From contig NC_089236.1 in the NCBI RefSeq assembly GCF_963924675.1, positions 31,581,319 to 31,645,318 on the forward strand: 64,000 bases of DNA, given 5' to 3'. The position numbers and the translations under genes are program-made. Within the stretch, counting starts at the first letter, position 1. Each line of letters starts with the position of its first letter. The notes under the pieces were generated by a model, which worked only from the letters and a program-made list of their open reading frames with translations, was not told where the DNA came from and ran no database searches. This document shows, piece by piece, positions 25,285 through 36,718 of this stretch. The stretch comes from Phocoena phocoena. Taxonomy: Eukaryota > Chordata > Mammalia > Artiodactyla > Phocoenidae.

Positions 25285-25660
25285 GAAAAAAGAAATGTCA
25301 TGAAGAACATAGGGGTAAAACAGAAATAAAGACACAGACCTACTAGAGAATGGACTTGAGGATATGTGGAGGGGGAAGGGTAAGCTGTGACAAAGTGAGA
25401 GAGTGGCATGGACATATATACACTACCAAAGATAAAATAGATTGCTAGTGGGAAGCAGCCGCATAGCACAGGGAGACCAGCTAGGTGCTTTGTGACCACC
25501 TAGAGGGGTGGGATAGGGAGGGTGGGAGGGAGGGAGACACAAGACAGAAGAGATATGGGAACATATGTATATGTATAACTGATTCACTTTGTTATAAAGC
25601 AGAAACTAACACACCACTGTAAAGCAATTATACTCCAATAAAGATGTTAGAAAAAAAAAA
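25285..25660 (+). terminator. LINE-1 copy A 3' UTR and polyadenylation signal
   Basis: This 3' UTR includes the G-rich 'gaggatatgtggagggggaa' segment typical of LINE-1 3' UTRs and the terminal block with AATAAA at 25637-25642. The signal is followed 8 bases later by the A tail (25651-25660). It is the best-preserved 3' end in the window. Confidence 0.88.
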
Positions 25661-25774
25661 TGTGGCTTTCCTTTGTTTCATTCTTAACCACAGCATAAAG
25701 GGACTTTTCTAATCAACATTAATGAAATCACCTAACAGATTATTTTCTGATATTTGTATTTAATTTTATACAAA

Positions 25775-25832
25775 GACCAATGCTTGGCACATAGTAGGTT
25801 ATTAGTGAATATATATTGAACAAATGTATAAA
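25775..25832 (+). mobile_element. L2/MIR-type 3'-end remnant
   Basis: 'caatgcttggcacatagtag' followed by 'tgaatatatattgaacaaat' is the shared 3'-end phrase of L2 and MIR (gtgcctggcacatagtaggcactcaataaat...). Only about 55 bp is recognisable, so the family is undecided. Confidence 0.4.
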
Positions 25833-28800
25833 TATTCACAGAGCTACCTTTAAAAAAACAATCTCGAAAAACGATGGCAAAAGCATATTCAAAGTATGAA
25901 AAGAATAATGTTGCAGGAGCAGTTAAGGCAGAAAAGATAAAGTTTGATTTATTCTCACAAATAAGATTTTTTAAACCATTGTCTTAATACTACTGTACTT
26001 CCTTTAGTAATGAAAAATGGCAAGGCTTTGCCTTGTCTCAGTACCTACAGAAATGACAACGAGCTCTTGCTACAAACCGCAAACAAAAGGATTCAAGATA
26101 TATTACTGAGACAGTACCAAACCAACGACTGACTCTATCACGAAAGGTATAATGACTAAATATGAAATGGATTTTTGAAATAAGGGCCATATCTTGCCCA
26201 AATAATTACTGTATTAAAACCACTGTCATTTTGGTGGAGAGTTGACAGTTGAAATATCTCACAGATGACAGTCTTATCATATTACAGTTCTTCTGCTTTG
26301 CACATTTCTCCCTTTGTTCCCTGCCTTGATAAAGCTGAACAGCAAAATGTTAACACAAGCCTCAAAAGTTCAATTTCCAGCTTATGTAATGTGTATGACA
26401 TACTAGCAATGCCCCGCTTCATTAGAGTTGATCATATTTTCTTTGAATTCATCCTCAAAAAATCCCATCTACAATCTGTAGCCCATTTCAAAGACTTTAC
26501 ATTCTTGTTTTGACTCTTACAATTTCTTACTGTGATATGTTTTCTTAATAAGAATCTCAAAAGAATCTACCAAAGAAAGGCAATCCATACAATATGAGTA
26601 CACCTTCTTGCAGTTTAGATCACCTGCATTTTTGTTACAAAACATCAGAATATAAGGGCAAATGGCCAAATTGGATTACACTCAGGGTTGCTGCTAGAAA
26701 ATCACAAAGTCCATCATCATTACCAGTGGTAGAGTTAGAAAGACAATTGGAATTTAGAAATGTATTTTTTAATGGTGCATAGAAAAAATGCACAATTTGC
26801 TAGATATTGAATTTTCCCTGATTTGGGAAAAGTTATAATCATTTCTAATTTTCTTTTATGTAACATATGACCACCTGAGATCAAGTAAATAGAAATTTCT
26901 AAATGTCAATGTATAAAATATTTCATAAACAAGAGACACAGCCAAGAAGTCTGCTGTATTTCTGGAAATGTTCCCTACACTCTAAAGTTGACAAGGCAGA
27001 GTGCCGTTGCAGCATTAATTGCAGTCCTCAGAATGGAAGAATATTTCTTTGTAATTAAGACTTTCTGAATTTAAAGAAATAGTATCTTCACAAGCTTCTC
27101 TGCTTTTATTGTAAATTGTTACATAATAAATCAAATCAAGTGATTTAAATACTGGCTACTGAACAGACTCAGCCTTTCAAAAACAGCGTGCCCAAACTGC
27201 TGCATTGTTTTTACCCAAGTACTTATACCTTCTCAACCCTACTTTTCCTGTGGCAAAGGAAATCCTGAAGGCTCTGCTAGAGCAGAGGTGCCAGTCACAG
27301 GGGCAGGGCTCCCTAAAGGACACAAAGCAAAGGACAACTGAAGTCCAGTCCCAAGTAGATGTTGGGACACTCTTTCGGAGAGCAACAACCAGACTTGAAG
27401 CAAAAGGCTTCCAGATGAGGATGGATTTAAAGGCACAGGCAGTTTCACTCACAGAAGAGGTAAGAAAGACTCCCTGAAAGGATGGTGGGCAGAGCAGAGA
27501 ATGTCTTTTTATGGCTACTGCGGCAGCAATGTTCAGAAACTACATAGGAGTCGGCAGAGTCACAGGATGAAAAAAAAATGTTATTCAACTAATACATACA
27601 CTGGGAAGAAGGGGATATTACAGATCACCATGATTTATGATTGCATGGGCGCTAGAGGTGTGGGGAAGTTGGAGGAACGTGAAAAGGACTGCAATAGAGA
27701 TTCATCTTCTGCTTTCTTGAAAAGTGTCCACCGGGAATTTTCACAGCTGAGACAAGCTTTCCCCAGCCCTAGCTGGAAAGACCAAGACTGGAGGTTAGCA
27801 TCCAAGAATAAATTGATACTTTCCTGGTCTTCCTTGCACAGACTAACCAACAATATTCCTTCTCCCATTCCTTTCATCAGTCTCAGTAATTCTGAAGGTA
27901 TTAGAAAGTTCAGTCAAATGTGGTTTGTAGCAGCTGACCACACCTATATGCCCATTCTAAATGTTTTTTTTTTTTTTTTCCCACATTACACAATCAAAAG
28001 CTACCTGGTCCAATATCCATGTTCCCAACATCATCAGTCTCAAAATTAACACATATTTCCTTCCTTCCATCATCTGTCTGAAAAGTAGTTCTCAGGTGAT
28101 CAGTATGGCCTCAGATCTGTTGTAAGTCTTTCCATTATAGGCCTACAATCACTGAAATATGACTCCTGGCCCTGGGAGAGCAAATGGCCCCAGAGACCAC
28201 AGCTCTCAGGCACCCAGCAAGTCAGTACCTCTACATCACTGAGTAGTATTTTGTAATCAACATTGAAACATTCCTGTGATACCTAAGGCTCATTTCTGGT
28301 ACATCCTCATTTCTGCCATAAGCAAACAGCTGTCTGTGCCGCCTACCACCAAGTGTGAGCTGTGCTTCGGGTGCTACCCAGGATTCTGCTTTTATTCATT
28401 TTGTATCATCTTTCAAACTCAGACTCCCCACTCCACTAGAAAATCTCCAATCAGTGATGACTTGAGTATCTACATTCGCTTCTTCACAATAGTTCTCTGA
28501 ATCAGTTGTCTCCAATGTCAGTGGCTAAAATCAATCTGTGTTTCAGATTCCACTTATACAAGGACTTTAGCAGTTTGAGTTGAATTGCCTTAAATGACAA
28601 ATAAAACTCTTTGTTCAAAAACTCTGATGTGGATGGTATACAATTGTTTTAGATTTTCTTTTTTTTTCTTTTTGGTTTTTTAATCAACTTAAATCTGACT
28701 CCAGAGTATTACTCCAGCTCCTGACCCCTTTTATCTAAGGTTGTAGGAGAAAGTAGATGGCCTGTTGTTACTCAGGAAAGGAAGAGAAGGCCTTGAAACT

Positions 28801-29384
28801 TTAGTCTCTTGTGAATGCTGAGTCTGACAGTCCTTGGCAGCTCAGTGGTGCTGCTGCGTCTTTGCTAGGCACCTAATATTTCTTTCCAGAAATCATTACA
28901 TTTATGGAATAAAATCCACACAAAATAATCTTATTGATACTTTCAAGCACGTTTTTGTAGTTACCATCCTTCAAACTTCTTCAAAATAGGAAATTGTACT
29001 CGTATAAGGAAAGAAATATATCTTGTTTAAGTTTCCCACTGCCCCCAAATTTCTGGTACAGTATTGTATACATATTAGGTACTGGATATTATTTTTATCA
29101 ATGAAAAATTAATATTGAATTAAACACTATTAATACTCAATTCTGGATATTTTCAATTTGGTTGACACCTGCTTAATTCATATTATGATGCATTGCAATC
29201 CAGTGAAGCCATGCTTAGCCTTTTTCTTTCTCCCAGAAGTATGAAGTCTCGTGTCCCAGACTGTGTCTTAATTCAGTTGAAAAATGATTTATGCCATACA
29301 GTAAATGTGTCTTCATGTGTGTGTGCATTCACCTATTTAGGAATTGCTATGCTACACAGAGTGCAAAGTAATATATAACATGGA
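25833..29384. other. Low-copy stretch without a demonstrable gene
   Basis: No recognised transposon and no recognised gene. The portion 27000-27500 is GC-richer than its surroundings and contains a 90-codon open frame (27205-27477) that ends near a good splice-donor-like site (GT at 27460-27461). See the matching finding; I do not call it an exon. A T-run lies at about 27966-27980. A 182-codon open frame at 27501-28049 includes that T-run and has no recognisable domain, so I consider it non-coding. Confidence 0.45.
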
Positions 29385-29605
29385 ACTTGCAGACTTACTG
29401 TGGGTTTGAAACCTGCCTCTACCATCTATTAGCTCTGTAAGTGCGATCATCTTAACTTCAACAAGCTGTTGTTTGAAAATTTTCAAAATAGTAATAATAC
29501 CTATTCCATGGAGTTCTGGTCAGGAGTAAGTAAGAGGAATGCATATAAAGCACTTGGTGAGACATATGACATGTACTAAGTTCCTAATGAACATTAGCTA
29601 AACAT
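29385..29605 (+). mobile_element. MIR SINE
   Basis: The blocks follow the MIR consensus: 'tgtgggtttgaaacctgcct', 'accatctattagctctgtaa', 'aatagtaataatacctattc', and a tail of 'gcatataaagcacttggtga' with 'atgacatgtactaagttcct'. Divergence is high but the order is complete. Confidence 0.7.
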
Positions 29606-30849
29606 ATCTACCACTAGTCTTGCAGGAAAATGGCTTTCAATATTTTGAAAGCACAGTACATAATATAGTTAAATAACAACTAAGTACTTGATAAACTAAA
29701 TACATTTTTGTCACAATATTTCTCTTACTATGTGTAATGAACTCTGGTATAATTTTTTTCTCTTCCACTCTATTCTACACTTGTTTATATTATTTCAGTT
29801 TTTAAAATCTGAGCAGGACCCACTAAATTGATTTCATAATCCACTAAAATAATCCTCTCTGACATGAAGAAAAAAGAAATAGCATACTAAAGTGAATAAT
29901 CATGATAATAGAAAATATTATTTTAATATATAGTATTGTGATAGTTTGGGTTCTGATGAATTTCAGGTTTTGTTTGTACTAGTGGATAAAATGCAGTGTT
30001 TAGAAAGGGAATTTCAATGTCTGGCAGCAGATATTGCAAGAAGGTACTTTTTTCTGAATGACACCCAGAGATTTTGTAGAGATAGGGATATTACAAAAAC
30101 TAAAAGGAAGGAAAAAGGTAGAGATTTTTTTTTTGTATTAAAATACATAACACTTGACCTGAACAGCATTGAACAGAGTATTTGAAATAAAACTTTCCGT
30201 AGAAAATCCAGAATGTTTACCAAAATATTATAAACTGTTTACCAAAATGATATACAAATATTTCGTAATTAAAATAAATTATATATTTACACTTTAAGAC
30301 ACCACGCTGATCTCTAGTAAATTAATATTCTGGACACTACAAATGTGTTAATACAAAGTCATGTAAATTTGCAGGTCAAGGAGTTCATTTGGTATTTCTC
30401 TGGGCATTAGCACAAAGGTACTTGTTCTTTTCATTATAGTCTGTAATTCTCATAAGTATTACATTTTCAGCTTTCAGTTAGGCTTTCAATTCTTAGTAGT
30501 TTGATGAATTTTCTTACTATCATGTCGTGTTTTTAATAATTTAGTCCCTGACTCCAGTCCTTGATTTTATAGGATGTTATCATGACATACTCATTGAATT
30601 TTAATATGCTTTTTCAAACATATGTATCTTACAAACATTTAGCATTTAACTGTAGATATTACATGAATTAGAAGTGTTTCTAATCCTTTACTGCAAAAAC
30701 TAAGTATTCATGGGATTAGATGAAAAGTATGAATTGTAATTCTAATTTATTTATGAATAAAAGAGCCTCAAAGTTTCTCCTGTTTTTATTCTGAAAAAGC
30801 ATGTTCAAAAGCTTCATGTCCTTGGTGAACATTTATTTTTATTTCAAAA
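29606..30849. other. AT-rich DNA without recognised feature
   Basis: I see no gene or nameable repeat. A small local repeat of 'ctgtttaccaaaat' occurs near 30216-30250. Confidence 0.4.
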
Positions 30850-30860
30850 TAAAATGCAAA

Positions 30861-31234
30861 TGTAGGACTTCCCTGGTGGTCCAGTGGTTAAGAATCCACC
30901 TTCCCATGGAGGGAACAAATGTTCAATCCCTGGTCTGGGAAGATCCCACATGCCGCAGGGCAACTAAGCCCATGCGCCACAACTACTGAAATCATGCTCT
31001 AGAGCCCATGAGCTTCAAATACTGAGCCCACGCACCACAACTACTGAAGCAAGTGCACTCTGAGGCCCACATGCTGCAACTACTGAGGCCCATGTGCCTG
31101 GAGCCTGTGCTCTGCAAAAAGAGAAGCCACTGCAGTGAGAAGCCTATGTACCACAATGAAGAGTAGTCCCTGCTCGCCACAACTAGAGAAAACCTGCACA
31201 ACGAAGACCCAACACAGCCAAAAAAATAAATAAT
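30861..31234 (+). mobile_element. CHR-type SINE, long form
   Basis: This long CHR SINE keeps the internal part missing from the short copies: repeated 'ccacaactactgaa' modules and the terminal 'aacgaagacccaacacagcc', ending in an A-rich 'aaaaaataaataa' tail. The head is 'aggacttccctggtggtcca'. The B box is diverged ('tgttcaatccctgg'). Direct repeats taaaatgcaaa lie at 30850-30860 and 31235-31245. Confidence 0.92.
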
Positions 31235-31245
31235 TAAAATGCAAA

Positions 31246-32574
31246 CATAAGTTACATCATTAAATTTCAATCCCCCCAATGGAAGGAACTTTGGAGAAAA
31301 AAAAAAATCCCAATTTAAAAATTCTTACTACCGTATATTTTCCACATATCTCTTTACCTAAAAAGGAAATCAGCTTAAAAGGACAAGTGATAGTTTGATT
31401 TTGGAAAAACTGACAGAAGATATAATAAAAATAAAATGAGTGTTGAACATTTGAATATACTTTGTAAAACATTGAAATGAGCCCTTTCCAAAGGTTTATA
31501 ATGGATACAAATAAGATTTATTTCACTTCTTTAGAGTTCTAAGGAAGGAAGCTGGTGGTTGAGATATGGTTACCAGGAGAAGTGGAGATTTCTTTAGAGT
31601 ATCATAAAATTTATGACAATTAGAAAAATAATACCAGTTAGCATATAAACAACTTCTGATTCACTTGATTGCTAAAGACATTTCATGGTAAGGTAGTATG
31701 TTAAAAATAAATGTTTTGTATTTAACTGGAATTCTACTCTTTAGCAAATTGATTTCTCTTAGACTAAGATGTTAAAAAAACAAAACAATACAATACAGTA
31801 TGACTTTAAGTTCCAGCCAAGGTGGAGAAGCCCCATTCCTCTCTTTTACTAAAACTATAAACCTCTGTACATAGAGCAACAAACAAGCATAGAAAAACCC
31901 TGTAAGGTAGAAAGAAGAAGGCAAACTTCCTAGGAACCTCAGACCTAGGGGAATGGCAGGGTATTGAATTCCTGGGGAGACCTTATTGCCTTGCATATAT
32001 CCCTGACAGAATGCTACAGAAACTGCCAACCCAGAACTGCCAAAAGGCCTAGACAAAAATAAACACCAAAAAAGGCCTGCTCTCTCCAGACAAAGGGCCA
32101 GAAAAAGGGTAGCCTAATACACCTAATACACCCATCCTACCCCCCCCCCACAGTTTCAGCAGGGCCAAATGGGGGCTGATTTTCCACCCACCCTGTATCC
32201 CGTAAAGTAGGCAGTGTGCTTCATCTAGGTAGGGTTGGCCAAGCAGAGAGCTAATCATTTCTTTACACTGTTGAGTTATGTAAGTCTGTAGGGATTGATT
32301 GGTTCGTTCCTATATGTTGTTTAGAGACTTCTATAGACTATAGCTTCTAATAATTGAATTAATCAAATGAACCTGTTGTTTCTGAATATAAACCTAGCAT
32401 ACACAATGTTTTATTTATACCGCAGTTTTCATCTTGAAGAATCCTGAGTAATATTTTTTCCAACTTTTATTGTATTGAAATCAAAAGCACATGACATTAA
32501 GCCTGAAATATATCAACTAACTTCCCTGACTTTCAGTTTCCATAAGATAACTTAATGTTGTTGATTGGAAATGT
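31246..32574. other. Low-copy stretch with a C-tract
   Basis: No gene recognised. A short poly-C run lies near 32141-32151. The stretch 31800-32250 is GC-richer and begins 'gttccagccaaggtggagaa'. It reads somewhat like the 5' end of an old LINE-1, but I cannot confirm that. Confidence 0.35.
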
Positions 32575-32638
32575 CATAGCTATGTGCAATAGGGGGTTAG
32601 ATTTCACATAGCTATGTGCAATAGGGGATTGCAAGTAA
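32575..32638. repeat. Two-copy tandem repeat, period 32 bp
   Basis: Both units begin 'catagctatgtgcaataggg' (32575 and 32607). The match runs about 24 bases per unit before diverging. It is a small segmental tandem duplication in otherwise unremarkable DNA. Confidence 0.85.
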
Positions 32639-32689
32639 TAGGAGATTAAAATACTCCTTTACTTGTCCCATCACTTTCACCTGACATAT

Positions 32690-34030
32690 ATGTTTATATT
32701 GAGTGTACACTATGTAAAATCAGTGTTTCATTTGCTGAGGATACAACAGTGAACAAAACAAAAGGAGCCTGTCTCGTGGAACTTATTTCTAAAAAAGAAA
32801 GTAGAAAATAATCAAGAAAATAAATAACTTACCTAGTATGTGAGATGTTGATGACTCTCAAGGAGAAAAGAATATATAACATGGAATATAAATGTAGGGT
32901 GTTGGTTAAGGGAGATGTTTTCAGATAGGGAAGGTTTCACTCAAAGTGTATCATTTGAGTAAAAAATTATGGGAAATGAGCAAGGTCAACTTTGTAGCTA
33001 TTTAGAAAAAGAACCTGAAAGGGAAGCATGCCTGATACAATCAAGGAGCAGTGTCTAGACTGGAAAACTGAGAGAGTGAGTAGTAAAATGTAAGAGTGGG
33101 AAGCTATGGGTAAATGTTATATGGATTATTCTAAGAACTTTGGCTTTAATTCTGATTAGCAACAGAAGAATAAAAAGATTGAGCACAAGGGTGACATGAT
33201 TGCCTCACTTGTTCGTAAGATCACTTTGGTCACTCTGTTGAGAATAGACTATAGCAGGGAGGGCAGAGGGAGCTATTCCAATAATTAGGCATGAGATGAT
33301 CATTGATTGAACTAGTGTTGGTCTTGTAGTTGGTGGGAATTCATTGAAGGCAGTCAGTTAGTGCTGATGGATTGAGTTTAGAATATGAGAATAAGTAAAG
33401 AGTCTAGGCTGAATCCAGATATTTTTGCCTGAAAATTAGGACTATGGAGCTTCCATTTACTGAAAAGAGGAGAACTATGACAGGAGCAGTGTTTGTTTGT
33501 TTCAGTGGTGGAGGTGGGTGGGACAGAGGCTTCAAAAGTGATGAAGAGGGGCTTCCCTGGTGGCGCAGTGGTTGAGAGACCACCTGCCAATGCAGGGGAC
33601 ACGGGTTCATGTCCCGGTCTGGGAAGATCCCACATGTCGCAGAGCAGCTGGGCCCGTGAGCCATGGCCACTGGGCCTGCGCGTCTGGAGTCTGTGCTCTG
33701 CAATGGGAGAGGCCACAACAGTGAGAGGCCTGCATACCGCAAAAAAAAAAAAAAGTGATGAAGAGGAATGAGCCAAGGAAGCAGATAAAATAGCAGGAGA
33801 GGTAGAAGAAAAACAGAATTACTTGGAAGCCAAAATGAAGAAAGCATTTTAGGAAAGAGGATTGACTATTTAATGCTGCTGATATGCTAAATAAAGTGAG
33901 GCCAAGAACTGACCAACAATGTGGACATCACTGGTGATCTTGACATGGAGCAGTGGAGATGAAAGAGTAATTGAGGAAAGTTCAAGAGGAAATTGGTAAA
34001 GAGGAATGAGAGATAGAAAAAATAGAAAAT
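32690..34030 (-). mobile_element. L2 LINE, long antisense fragment
   Basis: Read on the plus strand this is the reverse complement of the L2 3' half. Phrases in order are 'gctgaggatacaacagtgaa' (32737), 'gtggaacttatttctaaaaa', 'gggaaggtttcactcaaagt', 'aagaactttggctttaattc', 'gggtgacatgattgcctcac', 'gatcactttggtcactctgt', 'gttgagaatagactatagca', 'gcttccatttactgaaaaga' and, after the SINE, 'gtggacatcactggtgatct'. No coding capacity remains. A CHR SINE at 33550-33750 interrupts it. Confidence 0.75.
33550..33750 (+). mobile_element. CHR-type SINE, short form, inside L2
   Basis: A complete short-form CHR SINE with the head 'ggcttccctggtggcgcag', a B-box-like 'gggttcatgtcc' and the end 'ggcctgcataccgc' plus an A tail. 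Perfect 16-bp direct repeats, aaaagtgatgaagagg, lie at 33534-33549 and 33751-33766. Confidence 0.96.
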
Positions 34031-34127
34031 TATCTTAAGGAGAGAGTGTCAACAACATAAAGAATAAAGATGATACAATCTCAGCTCAGGTTTTTCAGCC
34101 CTTCAGGGATGCCAGGATAAATGCTTC

Positions 34128-34262
34128 ATGCATTTTGTTTCCTTGAATCTTTATAACAAACCTATGCAATAAATATTATTATCTGTATTTAATGGATGAG
34201 AAAACTGAAGTACATTAAGATTAGAAAATTGCTTAAGATCACAGAGACCTAATTTTTAAGCA
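34128..34262 (-). mobile_element. MIR SINE, antisense
   Basis: 'atctttataacaaacctatg', 'ggatgagaaaactgaagtac' and 'aaattgcttaagatcacaga' match the reverse complement of MIR (ctcacaacaaccctatgag..., gatgaggaaactgaggcac..., cttgcccaaggtcacac...). Confidence 0.65.
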
Positions 34263-34311
34263 CTACATTAGGCTAACAATGAGGTAGTGGAAAGGTATCC
34301 TTTTAAACAGT

Positions 34312-34418
34312 TTTCAAATAGCCAAAACAACCTTGAGAAAGGAAAACAAAGCTGGAGGTCTCACACTTCCTGATTTTAGAACATATTAAAAAAAACTATA
34401 GTAATCAAAACACTATGG
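34312..34418 (+). mobile_element. Old LINE-1 (host of nest), segment 1 of 3
   Basis: 'caaatagccaaaacaacctt', 'gaaaggaaaacaaagctgga' and 'tatagtaatcaaaacactat' are LINE-1 ORF2 C-terminal sequence of an older type than the adjacent copy B. The consensus continues '...cagtatggtactggcataaaaac'. Exactly that continuation ('tatggcattggcataaaaac') is found at 41817, on the other side of copy B. This is therefore the left piece of one element later split by copy B. Confidence 0.85.
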
Positions 34419-35745
34419 TGAAGATGGTGGAAGAGTAAGATGTGAAGATCACCTTCCTTCCCACAAATACATCAGAAATACATCTACATGTGGAGCAACT
34501 CCTACAGAACACCTACTGAACACTGGCAGACCTTAGACCTCCCAAAAGGCAAGAAACTCCCCCACATACCTGGGTATGGCAAAAGAAAAAAGAAAACACA
34601 GAGACAAAAGAATAGAGACTAGACCTAAACCAGTGGCAGGGAGCTGTGAAGAAGGAAGTTTCCACACACTAGGAAGCCCTTTCACTGACATAGAAGGGGA
34701 ATGGTAGGGGTGAAGCTTCAGAGTCATGGAGGAGAGTGCATCAAAAGGGGCACAGAGTGCAAAGGGTAGAGATCCCGGCACAGAGGATCAGTACTGACCA
34801 GCATCCAGCAGCTTGAGCCGCTTGTCCACTCACCCACTGGGGTAGATAGGGGCTGGGAGCTGAGGCTCTGGCTTTGGAGATCAGTTCCCAGGGAGAGGAC
34901 TGGGGTTGGCTGTGCCTGCCAGCACTGCCTAAAGGAGATCCAGAGACAGGAGCAAGACACAGCTATCAGTATGGACATGAGAGATGGGAATGAGATGTTA
35001 AGGTTGCTGCTGCAGCCACCAAGAAGCCTGTGGGCAAGCACAGGTCACTATCCACACCTCCCTTCCTGGGAGCCTGTACAGTCCAACATTGCCAGGGTCC
35101 AATGATCCAGAGACAACTTCCCCAGGAGAACATATGGTGCATCTCAGGCAGTTGCAATGTCACGCTGGCGTCTGCCACCACAGGCTCGCCCCGCATTCAG
35201 TACCCCTCCCTGCCCCCGACCTGACTGAACCAGAGCTGCCTAATCAGATGCTCCTTTAACTCTGTCCCATCTGAGTGAAAAAAAGGTGTCCTCAGGCGAG
35301 CTACACACAGAGGCGGGGCCAAATCCAAAGCTGAACCACAGGAGCTGTGGGAACAAAGAAGAGAAAGGGAAATCCCTCCCAGCAGACTCAGAAGCAGTGG
35401 ATTAAATCTTCACAATCAACTTGATGTACCCTGCATATGAGGAACAAATAAATAGACAACAAAACATCCCAAAATTGAGGTGGTGGACTTTGGGATCAAC
35501 GATATATATATATATATTTTTTTTTTCCTTTTTCTCTTTTTGTGAGTGTGTATGTGTATGCTTCTCTGTGTTATTTTGTCTGTATAGCTTTGCTTTTACC
35601 ACTTGTCCTAGGGTTCTGTCAGGCTGGGTTTTTTTTTAGTATAGTTTTCAGTGCTTGTTATTGTTGGTTGATTTGTTTTATGGATTGGTTGCTCTCTTTC
35701 TTTCAATATTTTTGTCTTTGTTTTTTTTATTACTTTTTAATTTAA

Positions 35746-35989
35746 TTAATTAATTAATTTATTTATTTATTTTATTTATTTATTTTTTTTGTGGTACGCA
35801 GGGCTCTCACTGTTGTGGCCTCTCCCATTGTAGAGCAAAGGCTCTGGATGTGCAGACTCAGCGGCCATGGCTCACGGGTCCAGCCGCTCCGTGACATGTG
35901 GGATCTGGGATCTTCCAGGACTGGGGCATGAACCCGTGTCCCCTGCATCGGCAGGTAGGCTCTCAACCACTGCGTCACCAGGGAAGCCC
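35746..35989 (-). mobile_element. CHR-type SINE, short form, minus strand, in LINE-1 5' UTR
   Basis: The reverse complement starts 'gggcttccctggtgacgcag' at 35989 and ends at 35791 ('gccctgcgtaccac'), followed on the left by an A-rich tail seen here as T8 and then an (ATTT)n run (about 35746-35790). 'aatttaa' at 35739-35745 and 35990-35996 is a short candidate target duplication. The (AAAT)n tail has probably expanded as a microsatellite. Confidence 0.92.
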
Positions 35990-36048
35990 AATTTAACTTA
36001 TTTTTAATAATTATTTTTATTTTAATAACTTTATTTTATTTTTTCTTT

Positions 36049-36093
36049 CTTTCTCCTTCTCTCTTTTTTCCTTCCTTCCTTCCTTCCTTCTTT

Positions 36094-36161
<68 letters not shown>

Positions 36162-36177
36162 TTCTTTCTTTCTTTCT
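36049..36177. repeat. (TTTC)n microsatellite expanded within LINE-1
   Basis: About 25 near-perfect 'tttc' units preceded by 'ccttccttcc' units. The corresponding place in copy A (20397-20425) has only 'tttctttctttct', so the array expanded after insertion. The lysine/glutamate-rich minus-strand frame across it is a repeat artefact. Confidence 0.93.
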
Positions 36178-36718
36178 CCCTTTTCTTCTGAGCCATGTGG
36201 AAGACAGGCTCTTGGTGCTCCTGCCAGGTGTCAGGCCAGTGCCTCTGAGGTAGAGAGCCGAGTTCAGGATATTGGTTCACAAGACACCTCCAAGCTCCAC
36301 ATAATATCAAGTGGTGAAAGCTCTCTCAGAGATCTCCATCTCAAAACTAAGACCCAGCTATACTCAACGACTAGCAAGCTACAGTGCTCGACACCCTATG
36401 CATAACAACTAGCAAGACAGGAACACAACCCCCCCCCCCTTAGAAGCAAGTCTGCCTAAAATCATAATAAGGTTACAGACACCCCAAAACACCAACCGGA
36501 AGTGGACCTACCCACCACAAAGACAAGATCTAGACGCATCCACCAGAACACAGGCACTGGTCCCCTCCACCAGGAAGCCTGCACAACTCACTGAACTAAA
36601 CTTAGCCACTGGGAACAAACACCAAAAACAATGGGAACTATGAACCTACAGCCTGTAAAAAGGAGACCCCAAACACAGTAAGATAAGCAAAATGAGAAAA
36701 CAGAGAAATACACAGCAG

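Larger units (their letters stand above)
19475..25660 (+). mobile_element. LINE-1 copy A: both ends present, three internal deletions
   Basis: This LINE-1 spans from its 5' UTR start ('aggatttgagaagatggtgg') to a 3' end with AATAAA at 25637-25642 and an A10 tail. Compared with copy B (34419-41816) it lacks roughly 0.4-0.5 kb of 5' UTR (junction near 19618-19630), about 0.28 kb of the endonuclease region (near 22320-22400) and about 0.61 kb between endonuclease and reverse transcriptase (near 22925). It also carries two later SINE insertions. Removing the SINEs and adding back the deletions gives about 7.1 kb, equal to copy B less its own insertions. A 6-bp match 'atgtgg' at 19469-19474 and 25660-25665 is a candidate target-site duplication. 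It cannot encode working proteins. Confidence 0.93.
34419..36718 (+). promoter_or_regulatory. LINE-1 copy B 5' UTR / internal promoter region
   Basis: This aligns with the 5' UTRs at 19475 and 61271 and includes the ~0.4 kb segment that copy A lacks (about 34545-34940). From 35510 it turns T-rich, and there it has acquired a SINE and a microsatellite. I cannot assign individual transcription-factor sites. Confidence 0.7.

Noticed and set aside
27501..28049. 182-codon plus-strand frame.
   Set aside because: No recognisable domain or motif, it runs through a T-run, and no splice or promoter context supports it. Open by chance is the simpler reading.
33378..33847. 132- and 147-codon minus-strand frames.
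   Set aside because: They are antisense of a CHR SINE plus L2 sequence. Similar peptides ('[13 protein letters not shown]') recur wherever this SINE occurs (13782-13979, 20877-21398).
36017..36310. Lysine/glutamate-rich 97-codon minus-strand frame.
   Set aside because: It is a translation of the (TTTC)n array.
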